Notes under the pieces: generated by a model
Told to the model about the DNA's origin: nothing
The model's database searches: none
The model's input: only the letters and a program-made list of their open reading frames with translations
Program-made: the position numbers and the translations under genes
Shown here: one piece after another, positions 17,069-25,408 of the stretch
How the letters are laid out: each line of letters begins with the position of its first letter
How positions within the stretch are numbered: position 1 is the stretch's first letter
From: Chitinophagaceae bacterium
GTDB taxonomy: Bacteria > Bacteroidota > Bacteroidia > Chitinophagales > Chitinophagaceae
Length of the DNA: 64,000 bases
NCBI GenBank assembly: GCA_947446645.1
Contig: CANFHA010000018.1
Coordinates: forward strand, 1-64,000
Direction of reading: 5' to 3'

Positions 17069-18307
17069 ATGAAAACAAATAAAACACGAACCACTACTTT
17101 GCGACTCAGCACCTTCGCGGTCAAAATAATTTTTGCCTTACTGTTTTTACAATCCCCCGCACTCTGCCTCGCAAAAAGCCTCTACGATACCGCTATTCAC
17201 CCCGCAGCTGCAATGCCGGAAAAATACATACCGCAGTTAAAAGGACTAAAAGTAGCGCTGGTCATCAACCAGACCAGCAAAGTAGGCTCCATCAGCCTGC
17301 TTGACATTATGCTCAACAATGGCGTAAGCGTAAAAAAGATCTTTGTTCCGGAGCATGGCTTCCGGGGCAATGCAGATGCAGGCGCGCACATTGACAATAC
17401 CTTAGACAGTGCAACAGGCCTGCCCGTAATCAGCCTCTATGGTAGCCATAAAAAACCACAGGCCGAAGATCTTGGGGGGATAGATATAGTGGTCTACGAC
17501 CTCCAGGATGTAGGCGTACGGTTCTACACCTATATATCCACGCTGCAATATGTTATGGAGGCATGCGCGCAAAACGATGTAAAATTGCTTATCCTTGACC
17601 GCCCAAATCCCAATGGCTTTTATATAGATGGACCAGTTTTAGATACCTCAACACGGTCATTTGTAGGTATGCAGCCCATACCAGTTGTATATGGCATGAC
17701 CGCCGGAGAATACGCAAAGATGCTCCAGGGCGAGGGCTGGGTAGCCGGCGTCCATCATCTTGATCTCAAAGTGATTCCCTGCACCGGCTACGACCATTCT
17801 AAAAAGTATGAGCTTCCAATACCGCCCTCCCCCAACCTGCGCACCATGGCCGCCGTCTATGCATATCCCTCTTTATGCCTGTTCGAGGGTACAGTTGTAA
17901 GCGTAGGGCGCGGCACCAGCATGCCCTTCCAGCAATACGGCTCTCCCGATCTCAACAAAACTATATTTCCCCACACCTTCACGCCTCAAAGCGGTCCGGG
18001 AGCAAAAAGCCCGCCTTATGATGGCAAAGTATGCTATGGAGAAATAGTAGGCACTGATGCACCTGAAGTGCTACGAAAAATAAACAATTCAATTTGCCTT
18101 ACCTGGCTGTTGAAGTCTTATTCAAATTCCCCTGCCTCAGATAAGTTCTTTACACCTTTTTTCATGAAGCTCAGCGGCACTTCCGTGCTTGAAAAACAAA
18201 TTGAAACGGGAACTAAAGAAACGGAGATCAGGGCTTCCTGGCTGGCAGGCTTGCAGGCATTTAAAAAAATTCGTCGCCGCTACCTGCTTTATAATGATTT
18301 TGAATGA
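17069..18307 (+). CDS. DUF1343 exo-beta-N-acetylmuramidase NamZ-like protein
   Basis: About 412 residues: a hydrophobic export signal (VKIIFALLFLQSPALC), then a DUF1343 domain with LKVALVINQTSKVG, the EHGFRG motif, VVYDLQDVGVRFYTY, and LDRPNPNG. DUF1343 proteins include NamZ, which removes terminal MurNAc in peptidoglycan recycling. The C-terminal NAMZ2 part contains YPSLCLFEGT and VSVGRGTSMPFQ. ATG 17069 is used. A dispersed repeat at 17097-17126 encodes part of the N-region of the signal peptide. Confidence 0.9.
   Translation: MKTNKTRTTTLRLSTFAVKIIFALLFLQSPALCLAKSLYDTAIHPAAAMPEKYIPQLKGLKVALVINQTSKVGSISLLDIMLNNGVSVKKIFVPEHGFRGNADAGAHIDNTLDSATGLPVISLYGSHKKPQAEDLGGIDIVVYDLQDVGVRFYTYISTLQYVMEACAQNDVKLLILDRPNPNGFYIDGPVLDTSTRSFVGMQPIPVVYGMTAGEYAKMLQGEGWVAGVHHLDLKVIPCTGYDHSKKYELPIPPSPNLRTMAAVYAYPSLCLFEGTVVSVGRGTSMPFQQYGSPDLNKTIFPHTFTPQSGPGAKSPPYDGKVCYGEIVGTDAPEVLRKINNSICLTWLLKSYSNSPASDKFFTPFFMKLSGTSVLEKQIETGTKETEIRASWLAGLQAFKKIRRRYLLYNDFE
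17097..17126 (+). repeat. Dispersed element CTTTGCGACTCAGCACC (copy 2, inside CDS)
   Basis: Copy of the element at 14565, here translated as part of the signal peptide of the NamZ-like protein (LRLSTFAVK). Confidence 0.55.
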
Positions 18308-18507
18308 TACGAATGTAAACGGCAAGCCATTAACTCTTACTTGAAGAAAACACAATTTTCTAATAACTTTTACACAGAAAATGCTGTTGTTTCGGCCGTT
18401 TGAGCCCGAAAGCATTCATAGAAAAAAAATAATTACTTTGCGGTCTTTTCAGGTAATTATGCTAATTTAGTACTTCATTATTCAAAACCACTAAAATTTC
18501 ATACGAT

Positions 18508-18948
18508 ATGAAAAAGTTGATCCTTACATGTGCAATATTGGCAGCTGCGTCAGTTGCCTCCTTTGCACAGACTGCTGCTGCACCTCAGACAGCTCAGGCC
18601 AAACCCGTGCCTGCTAACAAACCGATGAATGCTGAGCAACTTGCTGAGCGTCGTACTAAAGTGGCTGAAAAGCAATATGGTCTAAACCCAGACCAAACTA
18701 AGAAGGTTCATGACGTGGAACTAGAGTTTACTCAGGCCATGGAAAAATATCGCACCGCAGGCCAAACGCCGGGCCCGGGCCAGCTCGGCAATCTCACCGT
18801 AAGAAGGGATCAGCAGATGAAAGAAATTTTGACAACTGAGCAGTACGCTAAGTACGAGCAGGTAAATGCAAAAAGGAATGCAAACCAGGCCGCCGAGATG
18901 AATGCCAAAGCACCAGCTGCGCCTACCGCGCCAGCTCAATCCAAATAA
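18508..18948 (+). CDS. Small exported Gln/Ala-rich protein
   Basis: 146 residues with a clear signal peptide (cleavage near FAQ), an Ala/Gln/Pro spacer, then a helical core (AEQLAERRTKVAEKQYGL to TTEQYAKYEQVNAKR) and a disordered Ala/Pro tail. The pattern of LNPDQ, long helix and TTEQYAKYEQ resembles small periplasmic CpxP/Spy-like helical proteins of Bacteroidota, without the LTxxQ pairs that would prove it. It is a single gene with its own terminator. Confidence 0.75.
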   Translation: MKKLILTCAILAAASVASFAQTAAAPQTAQAKPVPANKPMNAEQLAERRTKVAEKQYGLNPDQTKKVHDVELEFTQAMEKYRTAGQTPGPGQLGNLTVRRDQQMKEILTTEQYAKYEQVNAKRNANQAAEMNAKAPAAPTAPAQSK

Positions 18949-18964
18949 TCAATACCATTACTTC

Positions 18965-18998
18965 GAACCGTCCGGTCACCCCGGGCGGTTCCTTTTTC
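18965..18998 (+). terminator. Rho-independent terminator
   Basis: GAACCGTCCGG pairs with CCGGGCGGTTC, followed by CTTTTTCT, 17 bases after the stop codon. Confidence 0.8.
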
Positions 18999-19081
18999 TC
19001 GTTAGCATGGAGTGGCAACTACCAGGCCTCACATATCTACCAGCGCATGCCGGCTTACCTTAAAGATGGCATCGTATTGGT

Positions 19082-20116
19082 CTAATCCCGGAAGCTCAGA
19101 TCATTTATTACCTTCTCAGGCAGCTTTGGCAGCAAGTGCCTCGGCAGCAGGAACGATGTAAGCTCAGCCATCTCCCTGAATACATAATGGCTGTCTGCAG
19201 CACCACGCAGGTAATCCGCGCCAGAACTGCCCCCTGTGCCTACACGCTTGCCTATAGTGCGCTGCACCATATGTATATGCCTGTGGCGCCACATAGACAG
19301 CGACTCATCTATTTCGAGCAAAATGCTTAGCAGCTCATAAGGCAGTTGCAACAATGGCTGGTCCCTGTAAAGCATTATGAATAGTGCATTCCGGCTGGCA
19401 TCGGCACTAAATGCGCGATCCTGGGGGTAAAGTGCATCATCCATAAATATTGTGTCGAAAACCCAAAGCTGCGGTTGCTCTATGGCCTGCAGGCTGCTTT
19501 CGTAAGCGTCGCGATACTGCTTCCAGAACGAAGTGTCTGAAAACCCTTCCCAGTAATCTTTGTTCTTTACAAAAGGCATCCTTTCCAGCCAGTTATTCAG
19601 CAGGTGCAGCAGCGACTTTTCATGTTCTACCTTCTTCACCCGCTCTACGTCTTCAGGTGTCAGTTGCGATAGATAGTGTGACTTTCCATGCCGGTTGTCG
19701 TAGCTAAGGCCCAGTGCTGCCTCTATCATCTTAAACTGTATGCTCTGGAAACCCGATGCAGGTCGCAGCAGGTCGCGGAAGTCAAGGAAGTCAAGCGGCG
19801 TCATGGTCTCAAGCACGCCCATTTGCATTACTGCCACCTCCAGTATACTGCATACACGCTTTAGCCGGTGCACACTATTATGTATATCCGGGGTATTATT
19901 TTCTATGTTAGGCTGGTTAAATATCTTCCTGACTATATCCAGCTCATGAAGTATTTGTTTGAACCAAAGTTCATAGGTCTGGTGAATAATGATGAACAGC
20001 ATTTCATCATCTGCTTTTACACCTTCCTTATCGCTTTCCGGGTGCTGTGCGTTCAGTATCTTATCCAGTTGCAGGTAGTTACTGTAGTATACCGGTGGGC
20101 GTGTACTTTTTTCCAT
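19082..20116 (-). CDS. kynA: Tryptophan 2,3-dioxygenase family protein
   Basis: Heme dioxygenase opening the indole ring of tryptophan to N-formylkynurenine. FIIIHQTYELWFKQ contains the substrate-pocket His45. DFRDLLRPASGFQS supplies the carboxylate-binding Arg. The proximal heme His lies in MWRHRHIHMV, and GTGGSSGADYL closes the active site. The length of 344 exceeds the usual 280 or so, with an internal insertion around 130-200. No other kynurenine-pathway gene is adjacent. Confidence 0.9.
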   Translation of the reverse strand: MEKSTRPPVYYSNYLQLDKILNAQHPESDKEGVKADDEMLFIIIHQTYELWFKQILHELDIVRKIFNQPNIENNTPDIHNSVHRLKRVCSILEVAVMQMGVLETMTPLDFLDFRDLLRPASGFQSIQFKMIEAALGLSYDNRHGKSHYLSQLTPEDVERVKKVEHEKSLLHLLNNWLERMPFVKNKDYWEGFSDTSFWKQYRDAYESSLQAIEQPQLWVFDTIFMDDALYPQDRAFSADASRNALFIMLYRDQPLLQLPYELLSILLEIDESLSMWRHRHIHMVQRTIGKRVGTGGSSGADYLRGAADSHYVFREMAELTSFLLPRHLLPKLPEKVINDLSFRD

Positions 20117-20173
20117 GGCGGGAAATTACAAAATGTTACCCCAAGCGTCAAAAGTTTCCATACAACTATTTTG

Positions 20174-21151
20174 TTATAATACTCCTTTTATCACCGTCAG
20201 CGATACACTGCCTATGATCAGCCAAAGTAAGACACCTTGTAATATAGGGCGCCACCCCACCTGCCGTATAGTCTTAAGTGACAGGCCGGAACCGATAAGG
20301 AAAAGTGTGACCACAAGGCCCTTACGGCCAAACATGAATGCATATTCAAACAGCGTACTGCCAGCTATTTTATTAGACAGGAATGGCAGGTAATGGGGCA
20401 AATAAGTAGACACCAGAATAGCCAGGACGAAATAAAAAATGAACCACGGTATTTTGATCTTCCCAGTATTCTTCTGAAAGTAGGCAGTAATAAGCGACAA
20501 CGGAATTATCCATAGCGCCCGCTCCAGCTTTATAGTTGTGGCAATCTGTAGCGCCTTGGGGCTGAACTTGCTGGCAGCGCCCACCACCGAGCTGGTATCA
20601 TGTATGGCTATAGCGCACCAGGTGCCAAACTGCTGGTCTGTAAAATGGATAAGATTCAGCCCTATCCACGGAAAAAGGAACAATGCAATGGAGTTAAGTA
20701 TGAACACCGTACCCAGCGACACGCTTATCTGCTCATCATTGGCCTTAATAATGGGCGCAATAGCTGCTATAGCGCTGCCACCACATATAGCCGTGCCATT
20801 AGAGATCAGCGTAGAGGTGTTTCTATCAATCTTCAGCCACTTACCAATAAGATAGCCCGCCACTAGCGTAACACCTATCGTACCTACGGTAAAGAAGAAA
20901 CCTTCCTTACCTGCTTTCATAGCTTCGCCAAAGTCTATTTTAAAGCCGAGACAAACAACGGATACCTGTAGTAGTAACGTTGTGGCCTTCTTATTAAGAT
21001 GCAGGAATGGGTGGCCGATAACCAGCGCGATGACCAGGCCCATAAGCAATGCTATCGGTGGGTCTACCTTAAAGAAGACACAGGTAACAATGCATAAGAT
21101 GAAAATTCCCTGCCTGTAAATATTGGGTAAATTGAGTAAAGTTGACTTCAT
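20174..21151 (-). CDS. YeiH/UPF0324 family putative sulfate exporter
   Basis: A 325-residue inner membrane protein with about ten TM segments. Family features: LGFKIDFGEAM, the ISNGTAICGGSAIAA loop, AIHDTSSVVGAA and GRKGLVVTLFLIGSGLS. The substrate is not experimentally settled in the family. Its start overlaps the leader of the divergent DMP19 gene, so promoters are shared or close. Confidence 0.9.
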   Translation of the reverse strand: MKSTLLNLPNIYRQGIFILCIVTCVFFKVDPPIALLMGLVIALVIGHPFLHLNKKATTLLLQVSVVCLGFKIDFGEAMKAGKEGFFFTVGTIGVTLVAGYLIGKWLKIDRNTSTLISNGTAICGGSAIAAIAPIIKANDEQISVSLGTVFILNSIALFLFPWIGLNLIHFTDQQFGTWCAIAIHDTSSVVGAASKFSPKALQIATTIKLERALWIIPLSLITAYFQKNTGKIKIPWFIFYFVLAILVSTYLPHYLPFLSNKIAGSTLFEYAFMFGRKGLVVTLFLIGSGLSLKTIRQVGWRPILQGVLLWLIIGSVSLTVIKGVL

Positions 21152-21204
21152 TAAAAGATATTTGCACGATATTTATACGCTCATTACTGGTCAAAGATAA
21201 TATT

Positions 21205-21714
21205 ATGAGCAGCAATTTTCTGCCATTGGTAAACAAGAACGATATAAAAGACGCAATTGCAGCGGGCGATGACGACCGGCTTTATGACCTGTTGGTGCAG
21301 CCCCTGCACGAAGAGCTTTATAAAAGGCAGACTTTTGACTTCCTTGATGAGCTATCTGATGGGCAGCAGCTGTTGCTTACCTACGACTACCTGCGTATGC
21401 AGGTGGGCCAGGGCGGCTTTATACAGTTCATCCACAATGGCTACGTAGGCCTGCTGCCATCTATGATAGAGCAGCTATATGCCGAGGGAGCCGATGATAT
21501 GGCCCTGGTACTTGATGATGTTTTGAAGGTGTATGTGCTTAACCGTGACTTATTCAACAACGCGAAGTCGGTACAGGAGTTCGCAACACTATATGACGAA
21601 ATGAAGGAGTTTGAGGTCATAGAAGAGCGCTATCTGAGGATTGCCCTTGCGACAGTAAAAAAGATGCTGGAGTACGCGGCAGCTCACCTGGATGAGTTTA
21701 CTGCGCACAAATAG
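21205..21714 (+). CDS. DMP19 family (DUF4375) protein
   Basis: 169 residues with a DMP19-type core: LSDGQQLLLTYDYLRMQVGQGGFIQFIHNGY, followed by an IEQLYAEGADD helix and an acidic YDEMKEFEVIEERY. DMP19 proteins have been described as DNA-mimic proteins in Neisseria, though the wider family role is unknown. The ATG at 21205 has AAAGATAA upstream. Its last 17 bases overlap the convergent response-regulator gene. Confidence 0.82.
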   Translation: MSSNFLPLVNKNDIKDAIAAGDDDRLYDLLVQPLHEELYKRQTFDFLDELSDGQQLLLTYDYLRMQVGQGGFIQFIHNGYVGLLPSMIEQLYAEGADDMALVLDDVLKVYVLNRDLFNNAKSVQEFATLYDEMKEFEVIEERYLRIALATVKKMLEYAAAHLDEFTAHK

Positions 21715-22078
21715 CTGCTATCTTCTCAAAAGAGGTTTCGTCCTTAATTACGTAATCTTCCGCTCCCTTCTTCACGGTAAGCAACGCCACACCATAGTCT
21801 TCCTGGCTGGAGAGCATTATTACGCGTATTGCATGATCCAGCTTTTTTATGGTCTCCAGTACCTTAATACCGTTGGCCGCACCATTGTCTACAGAGTTCA
21901 GATTATAATCGAGAATCACTATATCTGGCTGCTCATCAAGATGTTTGACACACTCCTCCCCTGTGGCATATATAACCACTTCGTGCTTTATATCCCGTGT
22001 CAGGCAGTCCTCCAACATAGCGGCCTGCAGCTGATCGTCATCAACAATAAATATTTTCTTAGCGATCTTGGTGTGCAT
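21698..22078 (-). CDS. Stand-alone response regulator receiver domain
   Basis: A 126-residue CheY-like receiver with no output domain. Asp13-Asp15 form the acidic cluster (IVDDD), Asp57 in IVILDYNL is the phosphoacceptor, Ser-Ser is in IMLSSQ, and Lys is in YVIKDE. It probably relays signals by protein contact. No histidine kinase is adjacent. It ends inside the last codons of the convergent DMP19 gene. Confidence 0.92.
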   Translation of the reverse strand: MHTKIAKKIFIVDDDQLQAAMLEDCLTRDIKHEVVIYATGEECVKHLDEQPDIVILDYNLNSVDNGAANGIKVLETIKKLDHAIRVIMLSSQEDYGVALLTVKKGAEDYVIKDETSFEKIAAICAQ

Positions 22079-22146
22079 ATATTCTATCTCTTTACCTGTT
22101 TAAAATATTACTTTGCAACGTATCAAATGAGAATCAAAGCTAACAT

Positions 22147-22812
22147 TTATTCCGCCTCCTTTTCTATTCTCTTCAGCGCAATGTTGAACTTAAAATTTTT
22201 GTGGTCTATAACCACACTGTCTGGTACCCCCTCCTTATAGTCCAGCATTTGCACTTCCACTACGGCCTTTGTCCTGGATGCCTTCTCTATTCTTACTAGG
22301 CGGCGACACTGGTCAGTTATGTAGTAGTCATTGCCTTTTTTATTGGGAATAGCGGTATAGTTATACACGGTATCTTTTAGCATCACTGCCTTTGAGAGAT
22401 CCTGGTGGAGCATAACAAGCTCCAGATCTTTATGCAATGCATTCACAACCACCTTTTTATCAAGTTTTGCCATCACATAATATTTCACAAACCCATTATC
22501 TTTCGTAAAGGCAAAGTCGAAAAACTTTACACCCATTTCGTTAGTAAAAACTACGCGGGTGCTGCTATCGGGCATGAGCTTAAAAAAAAGTATGCCGCTG
22601 AAATGATGTTTGGTCACTTCTACACTGGCACTATAAAGCGTATTGCTGAAATGAGGCGCGAACTTTCGTATACATTGTACATCACCCACCGCAGGCTTAA
22701 GATCTCTGTAGTGGGACCGGCGCGCAAATGCCCGGTAGCCAGTGAAATCAGGCGCGAGCGTGCAAAGCAGCAGCAATAGCAGGTATAGGCTAGTTAACCG
22801 CAAAGACCGCAT
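22147..22812 (-). CDS. Exported protein of the pigment cluster, block B
   Basis: 221 residues with an N-terminal hydrophobic signal (LYLLLLLLCTLAP) and a beta-rich body (SGILFFKLMP, TRVVFTNEMGVKFFDFAF). It follows LolA with a 23-base overlap and ends block B. Flexirubin and aryl-polyene clusters routinely carry a DUF3261-like or related envelope protein at this place, which would match, but the family is not certain from sequence. A role in trafficking pigment to the outer membrane is inferred. Confidence 0.75.
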   Translation of the reverse strand: MRSLRLTSLYLLLLLLCTLAPDFTGYRAFARRSHYRDLKPAVGDVQCIRKFAPHFSNTLYSASVEVTKHHFSGILFFKLMPDSSTRVVFTNEMGVKFFDFAFTKDNGFVKYYVMAKLDKKVVVNALHKDLELVMLHQDLSKAVMLKDTVYNYTAIPNKKGNDYYITDQCRRLVRIEKASRTKAVVEVQMLDYKEGVPDSVVIDHKNFKFNIALKRIEKEAE

Positions 22813-23422
22813 CGGGAATATTTATGTTCATTTGCTTGTGCTGAAAGGTAATCAAGGTGTTGTCTCCCGACTGCTCATCCATGCGCATACTGGTAACGGA
22901 ATAGTCTTTCTTGTCTACAAAGAGCGCTATACTCTTGAATATGCCTTGCAGGCTCTTTGTGGTTGGCGACAGCTGAACCAGATAGGAAGACGCACTTTCG
23001 AAGACCTGTGTTGTAAAGCTGCTATTAGTAAGCACTGTGCCCTGTACACAATCTATCATCATCTTATTCACCTGGTCAAACATTTTGTTCGATTTGGATG
23101 AGACCTTGTTCTCCTTTTGTCCATCCTTGGTTTTGATGTTTGTACCATTGATAACCAACAGGTAATACGTTGGCTTCTTGTATTCCATGCGCACTTTGTT
23201 ATCTCTTTTAAACCAGAACTGGCCCGTAGAAACGATTTTATCAGACAGCATGCTCAGATTCTTGTTCTGCGTAAAGTCGCACTGAATGGACTGTGTAGCC
23301 TGCGATGCTTTGGTAAACTGCTTACGAAAATCATCACTATTAGACAGCTGCTTATAGCCCGCATATTGGGCAAAAGCGGGCAGCGAGCACAACAGAAAAA
23401 GGATCAATAAAAGGTTACGCAT
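22790..23422 (-). CDS. LolA-like outer membrane carrier protein, block B
   Basis: 210 residues with a signal peptide ending SLPAFAQ. LolA-fold features include IQCDFTQNKNLSMLSD, STGQFWFKRDNKVRMEY and a PTYYLLVINGT strand. Such paralogues in aryl-polyene/flexirubin clusters are thought to ferry the hydrophobic pigment across the periplasm, unlike the housekeeping lipoprotein carrier. ATG 23422 lies inside the end of the deacetylase gene (8-base overlap), which indicates translational coupling. Confidence 0.85.
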   Translation of the reverse strand: MRNLLLILFLLCSLPAFAQYAGYKQLSNSDDFRKQFTKASQATQSIQCDFTQNKNLSMLSDKIVSTGQFWFKRDNKVRMEYKKPTYYLLVINGTNIKTKDGQKENKVSSKSNKMFDQVNKMMIDCVQGTVLTNSSFTTQVFESASSYLVQLSPTTKSLQGIFKSIALFVDKKDYSVTSMRMDEQSGDNTLITFQHKQMNINIPDAVFAVN

Positions 23423-24194
23423 AGGGAGCAATATTAAGCATTTTGTCCAGCCTGTTAATGTTAAAACCTTTGCTCCTGATACGACCAATAAGCTCAGGCA
23501 AAATAGCCGCTGTTATAGCCATGGAGTCATGGAGCAGTATGATATCACCGGGCTTTAGCCCTTCTGTGATCCGGGATAAGAGTTTTTGTTCGTCTGCTAT
23601 TTTCGTATCAAAGGAGCGTACACTCCATCCTATTGCTGTGTACTGTTTCCATTTGATGGCCGCTGCAAGGTTGGGATTCATGACGCCATAGGGCGGGCGG
23701 AATAGTGCAGGCTTCAGCCCGGTAACCCGCATTACCTCATTGTCCATTTTTTGCATATCGTCCATCATGCCTGCGGCACTCCACATATCAAACCAGAAGT
23801 GGTGTGAATAGCTATGATTCCCAATGGCATGGCCTTCGCCTGCTATCCGGCGCAATACGGCTTCATTGGTTGCAATGTTCTTACCAATACAAAAAAAGGA
23901 GGCTTCTACTTTGTGCACCTTTAATGTATCCAGTATGTTTTCTGTGTAAGCTGCCGGCCCGTCATCAAAGGACAGGGCTACCACTTTTTCATCTGTTTTT
24001 GCACTGCACAGGGCTTTTATAAAAAGGCCCCAGGAAAGGTTAGTACATGCCGCAAAAAGAAAGCCCATAGCCGAAAAGAGCAAGGCTGCATAGCACCAAA
24101 AGTAATAGCCATGCAGGTAACGGTACATGGGGGCCAGCGAGAAGGTGGCCAGCAAAATAGCTATATTGAATATCCAGGATCTCAATGCGCCCAA
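23415..24194 (-). CDS. NodB-type polysaccharide deacetylase family protein, block B
   Basis: 259 residues: two N-terminal TM segments, then a NodB domain. LSFDDGP carries Asp77-Asp78. The metal His127 and His131 are in NHSYSHH. RPPYG and a C-terminal ILLHDS motif are intact, so a working metal-dependent deacetylase/esterase-type hydrolase is expected. Its place among acyltransferase and LolA genes suggests it acts on a pigment or lipid intermediate rather than chitin, which is inference. Confidence 0.88.
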   Translation of the reverse strand: MGALRSWIFNIAILLATFSLAPMYRYLHGYYFWCYAALLFSAMGFLFAACTNLSWGLFIKALCSAKTDEKVVALSFDDGPAAYTENILDTLKVHKVEASFFCIGKNIATNEAVLRRIAGEGHAIGNHSYSHHFWFDMWSAAGMMDDMQKMDNEVMRVTGLKPALFRPPYGVMNPNLAAAIKWKQYTAIGWSVRSFDTKIADEQKLLSRITEGLKPGDIILLHDSMAITAAILPELIGRIRSKGFNINRLDKMLNIAPYA

Positions 24195-25057
24195 AAATTA
24201 TAATAATTAAACCATTGTTCCGGATAGTCTTTCACCTTCGCTTCCACCTCGGTAATATAGTCGGCAAAGGCGCTTGCTAGTGCGGTCTTCCGGTCACCGG
24301 TATACTCTTTAGGCGGGGTTGACGAAAGGTGGTAGTGCATCGCACCCTCTTTAACACAAAACACATAAGATACCGGCACCCTGAACGTAGTAGCCAGGAC
24401 AAATGGCCCCATAGGAAATAGTGCCTTATCGCCCAGGAAAGTACCCTCTATCGTTTTACTGCCTGGTACAAATCTATCGGCATGTATGGCTATAAGCTCA
24501 TTATTCTTCAGCGCGGCACTTATCTCGTACACATGGGAGAGGTCTTCCTTTATGGTAATGATATTCAGCTTTCGCTCACTCATTACCGACTCCAGGTATT
24601 GCTTTATCTGCTGCCGCTCATTTTCTACCATCACAATATTCACCTTCACCGGCAGCCGCTTAAAATAGTGGCCTGCAAGCTCATAGTTGCCTATATGTGC
24701 GCTAATGAGAATACCGCCCCTGCCTTGCGCCATTATCTCCTCTATATGATGCTCTCCCTCAAACACAAATGAGTAAGGTGCTTTGAGCCCGGACATGACA
24801 ACGATCTTATCTATGAGTGTCTGGCCGAAAAGGTAGTAGTTGCGATACATGCGCCTCGCCGCCTTCCAGCCATGGAATCCCAGCCTATGAAAATAATCCT
24901 TTGTAAACCTGCGTGAGGGAGAAAAAAGGAAGTAGTAAAAGGCAACAAACCGGAGCAAAAAATATGCCGGACGGACTCCAGCAAATCGCAATATTCCAAT
25001 AAAAATGCTGTAGCCTAGTTTGTTTCCCTCCGACTTTCCTTCCCAGGATCGCGTCAT
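24182..25057 (-). CDS. LpxL/HtrB-like lysophospholipid acyltransferase, block B
   Basis: 291 residues: one N-terminal membrane helix, then the acyltransferase HX4E motif His121-Glu126 (SAHIGNYE). AIHADRFVPGSK and PMGPFVLATTF follow the LpxL plan. In flexirubin and aryl-polyene clusters a LABLAT-type enzyme attaches or transfers the polyene acyl group to a membrane acceptor. It overlaps the ACP stop by 4 bases (ATGA) and the deacetylase start by 13 bases. Confidence 0.87.
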   Translation of the reverse strand: MTRSWEGKSEGNKLGYSIFIGILRFAGVRPAYFLLRFVAFYYFLFSPSRRFTKDYFHRLGFHGWKAARRMYRNYYLFGQTLIDKIVVMSGLKAPYSFVFEGEHHIEEIMAQGRGGILISAHIGNYELAGHYFKRLPVKVNIVMVENERQQIKQYLESVMSERKLNIITIKEDLSHVYEISAALKNNELIAIHADRFVPGSKTIEGTFLGDKALFPMGPFVLATTFRVPVSYVFCVKEGAMHYHLSSTPPKEYTGDRKTALASAFADYITEVEAKVKDYPEQWFNYYNFWAH

Positions 25058-25308
25058 ACCAGTTCCTTCACCTTAGTGTGGGCGTCAATGTAATTGTAGA
25101 AATCACCGAAGGTAGCTATACTATGAAAATCTTCCGGTTTCACTTTGCAGCCAAAGTTGGCCTCGGTAATGGCAATGAGATCTATATAGTCCAGGCTATC
25201 AAGATCCAGTGTATCTTTCAGGCTAGCCTCAGGGGTGATTGACTCCGCATCAACCTCAAACTCTTCAACAAGTAAATTATTAATTTTTTGTATAATTTTA
25301 CTATCCAT
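25054..25308 (-). CDS. Acyl carrier protein, block B
   Basis: 84 residues, acidic, with the phosphopantetheine attachment Ser38 in LDLDSLDYIDLI. A four-helix ACP pattern is evident. Overlap with the next gene and placement after a ketosynthase mark it as dedicated to the pigment pathway rather than the housekeeping AcpP. Confidence 0.92.
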   Translation of the reverse strand: MDSKIIQKINNLLVEEFEVDAESITPEASLKDTLDLDSLDYIDLIAITEANFGCKVKPEDFHSIATFGDFYNYIDAHTKVKELV

Positions 25309-25408
25309 AGGGGCAAAATTAAATATTTATTTTGAATTAGAAAAGAACAGCGCTCTATTATAATGGCTCAATTGAACCAATTCTTTCTTAGCACCCCTCT
25401 ATCTCCTT

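Noticed and set aside
19082-20116. Tryptophan dioxygenase as a pigment-cluster enzyme
   Set aside because: It has standard heme and substrate residues for tryptophan and no known role in aryl-polyene synthesis; it lies between the blocks with unrelated genes.
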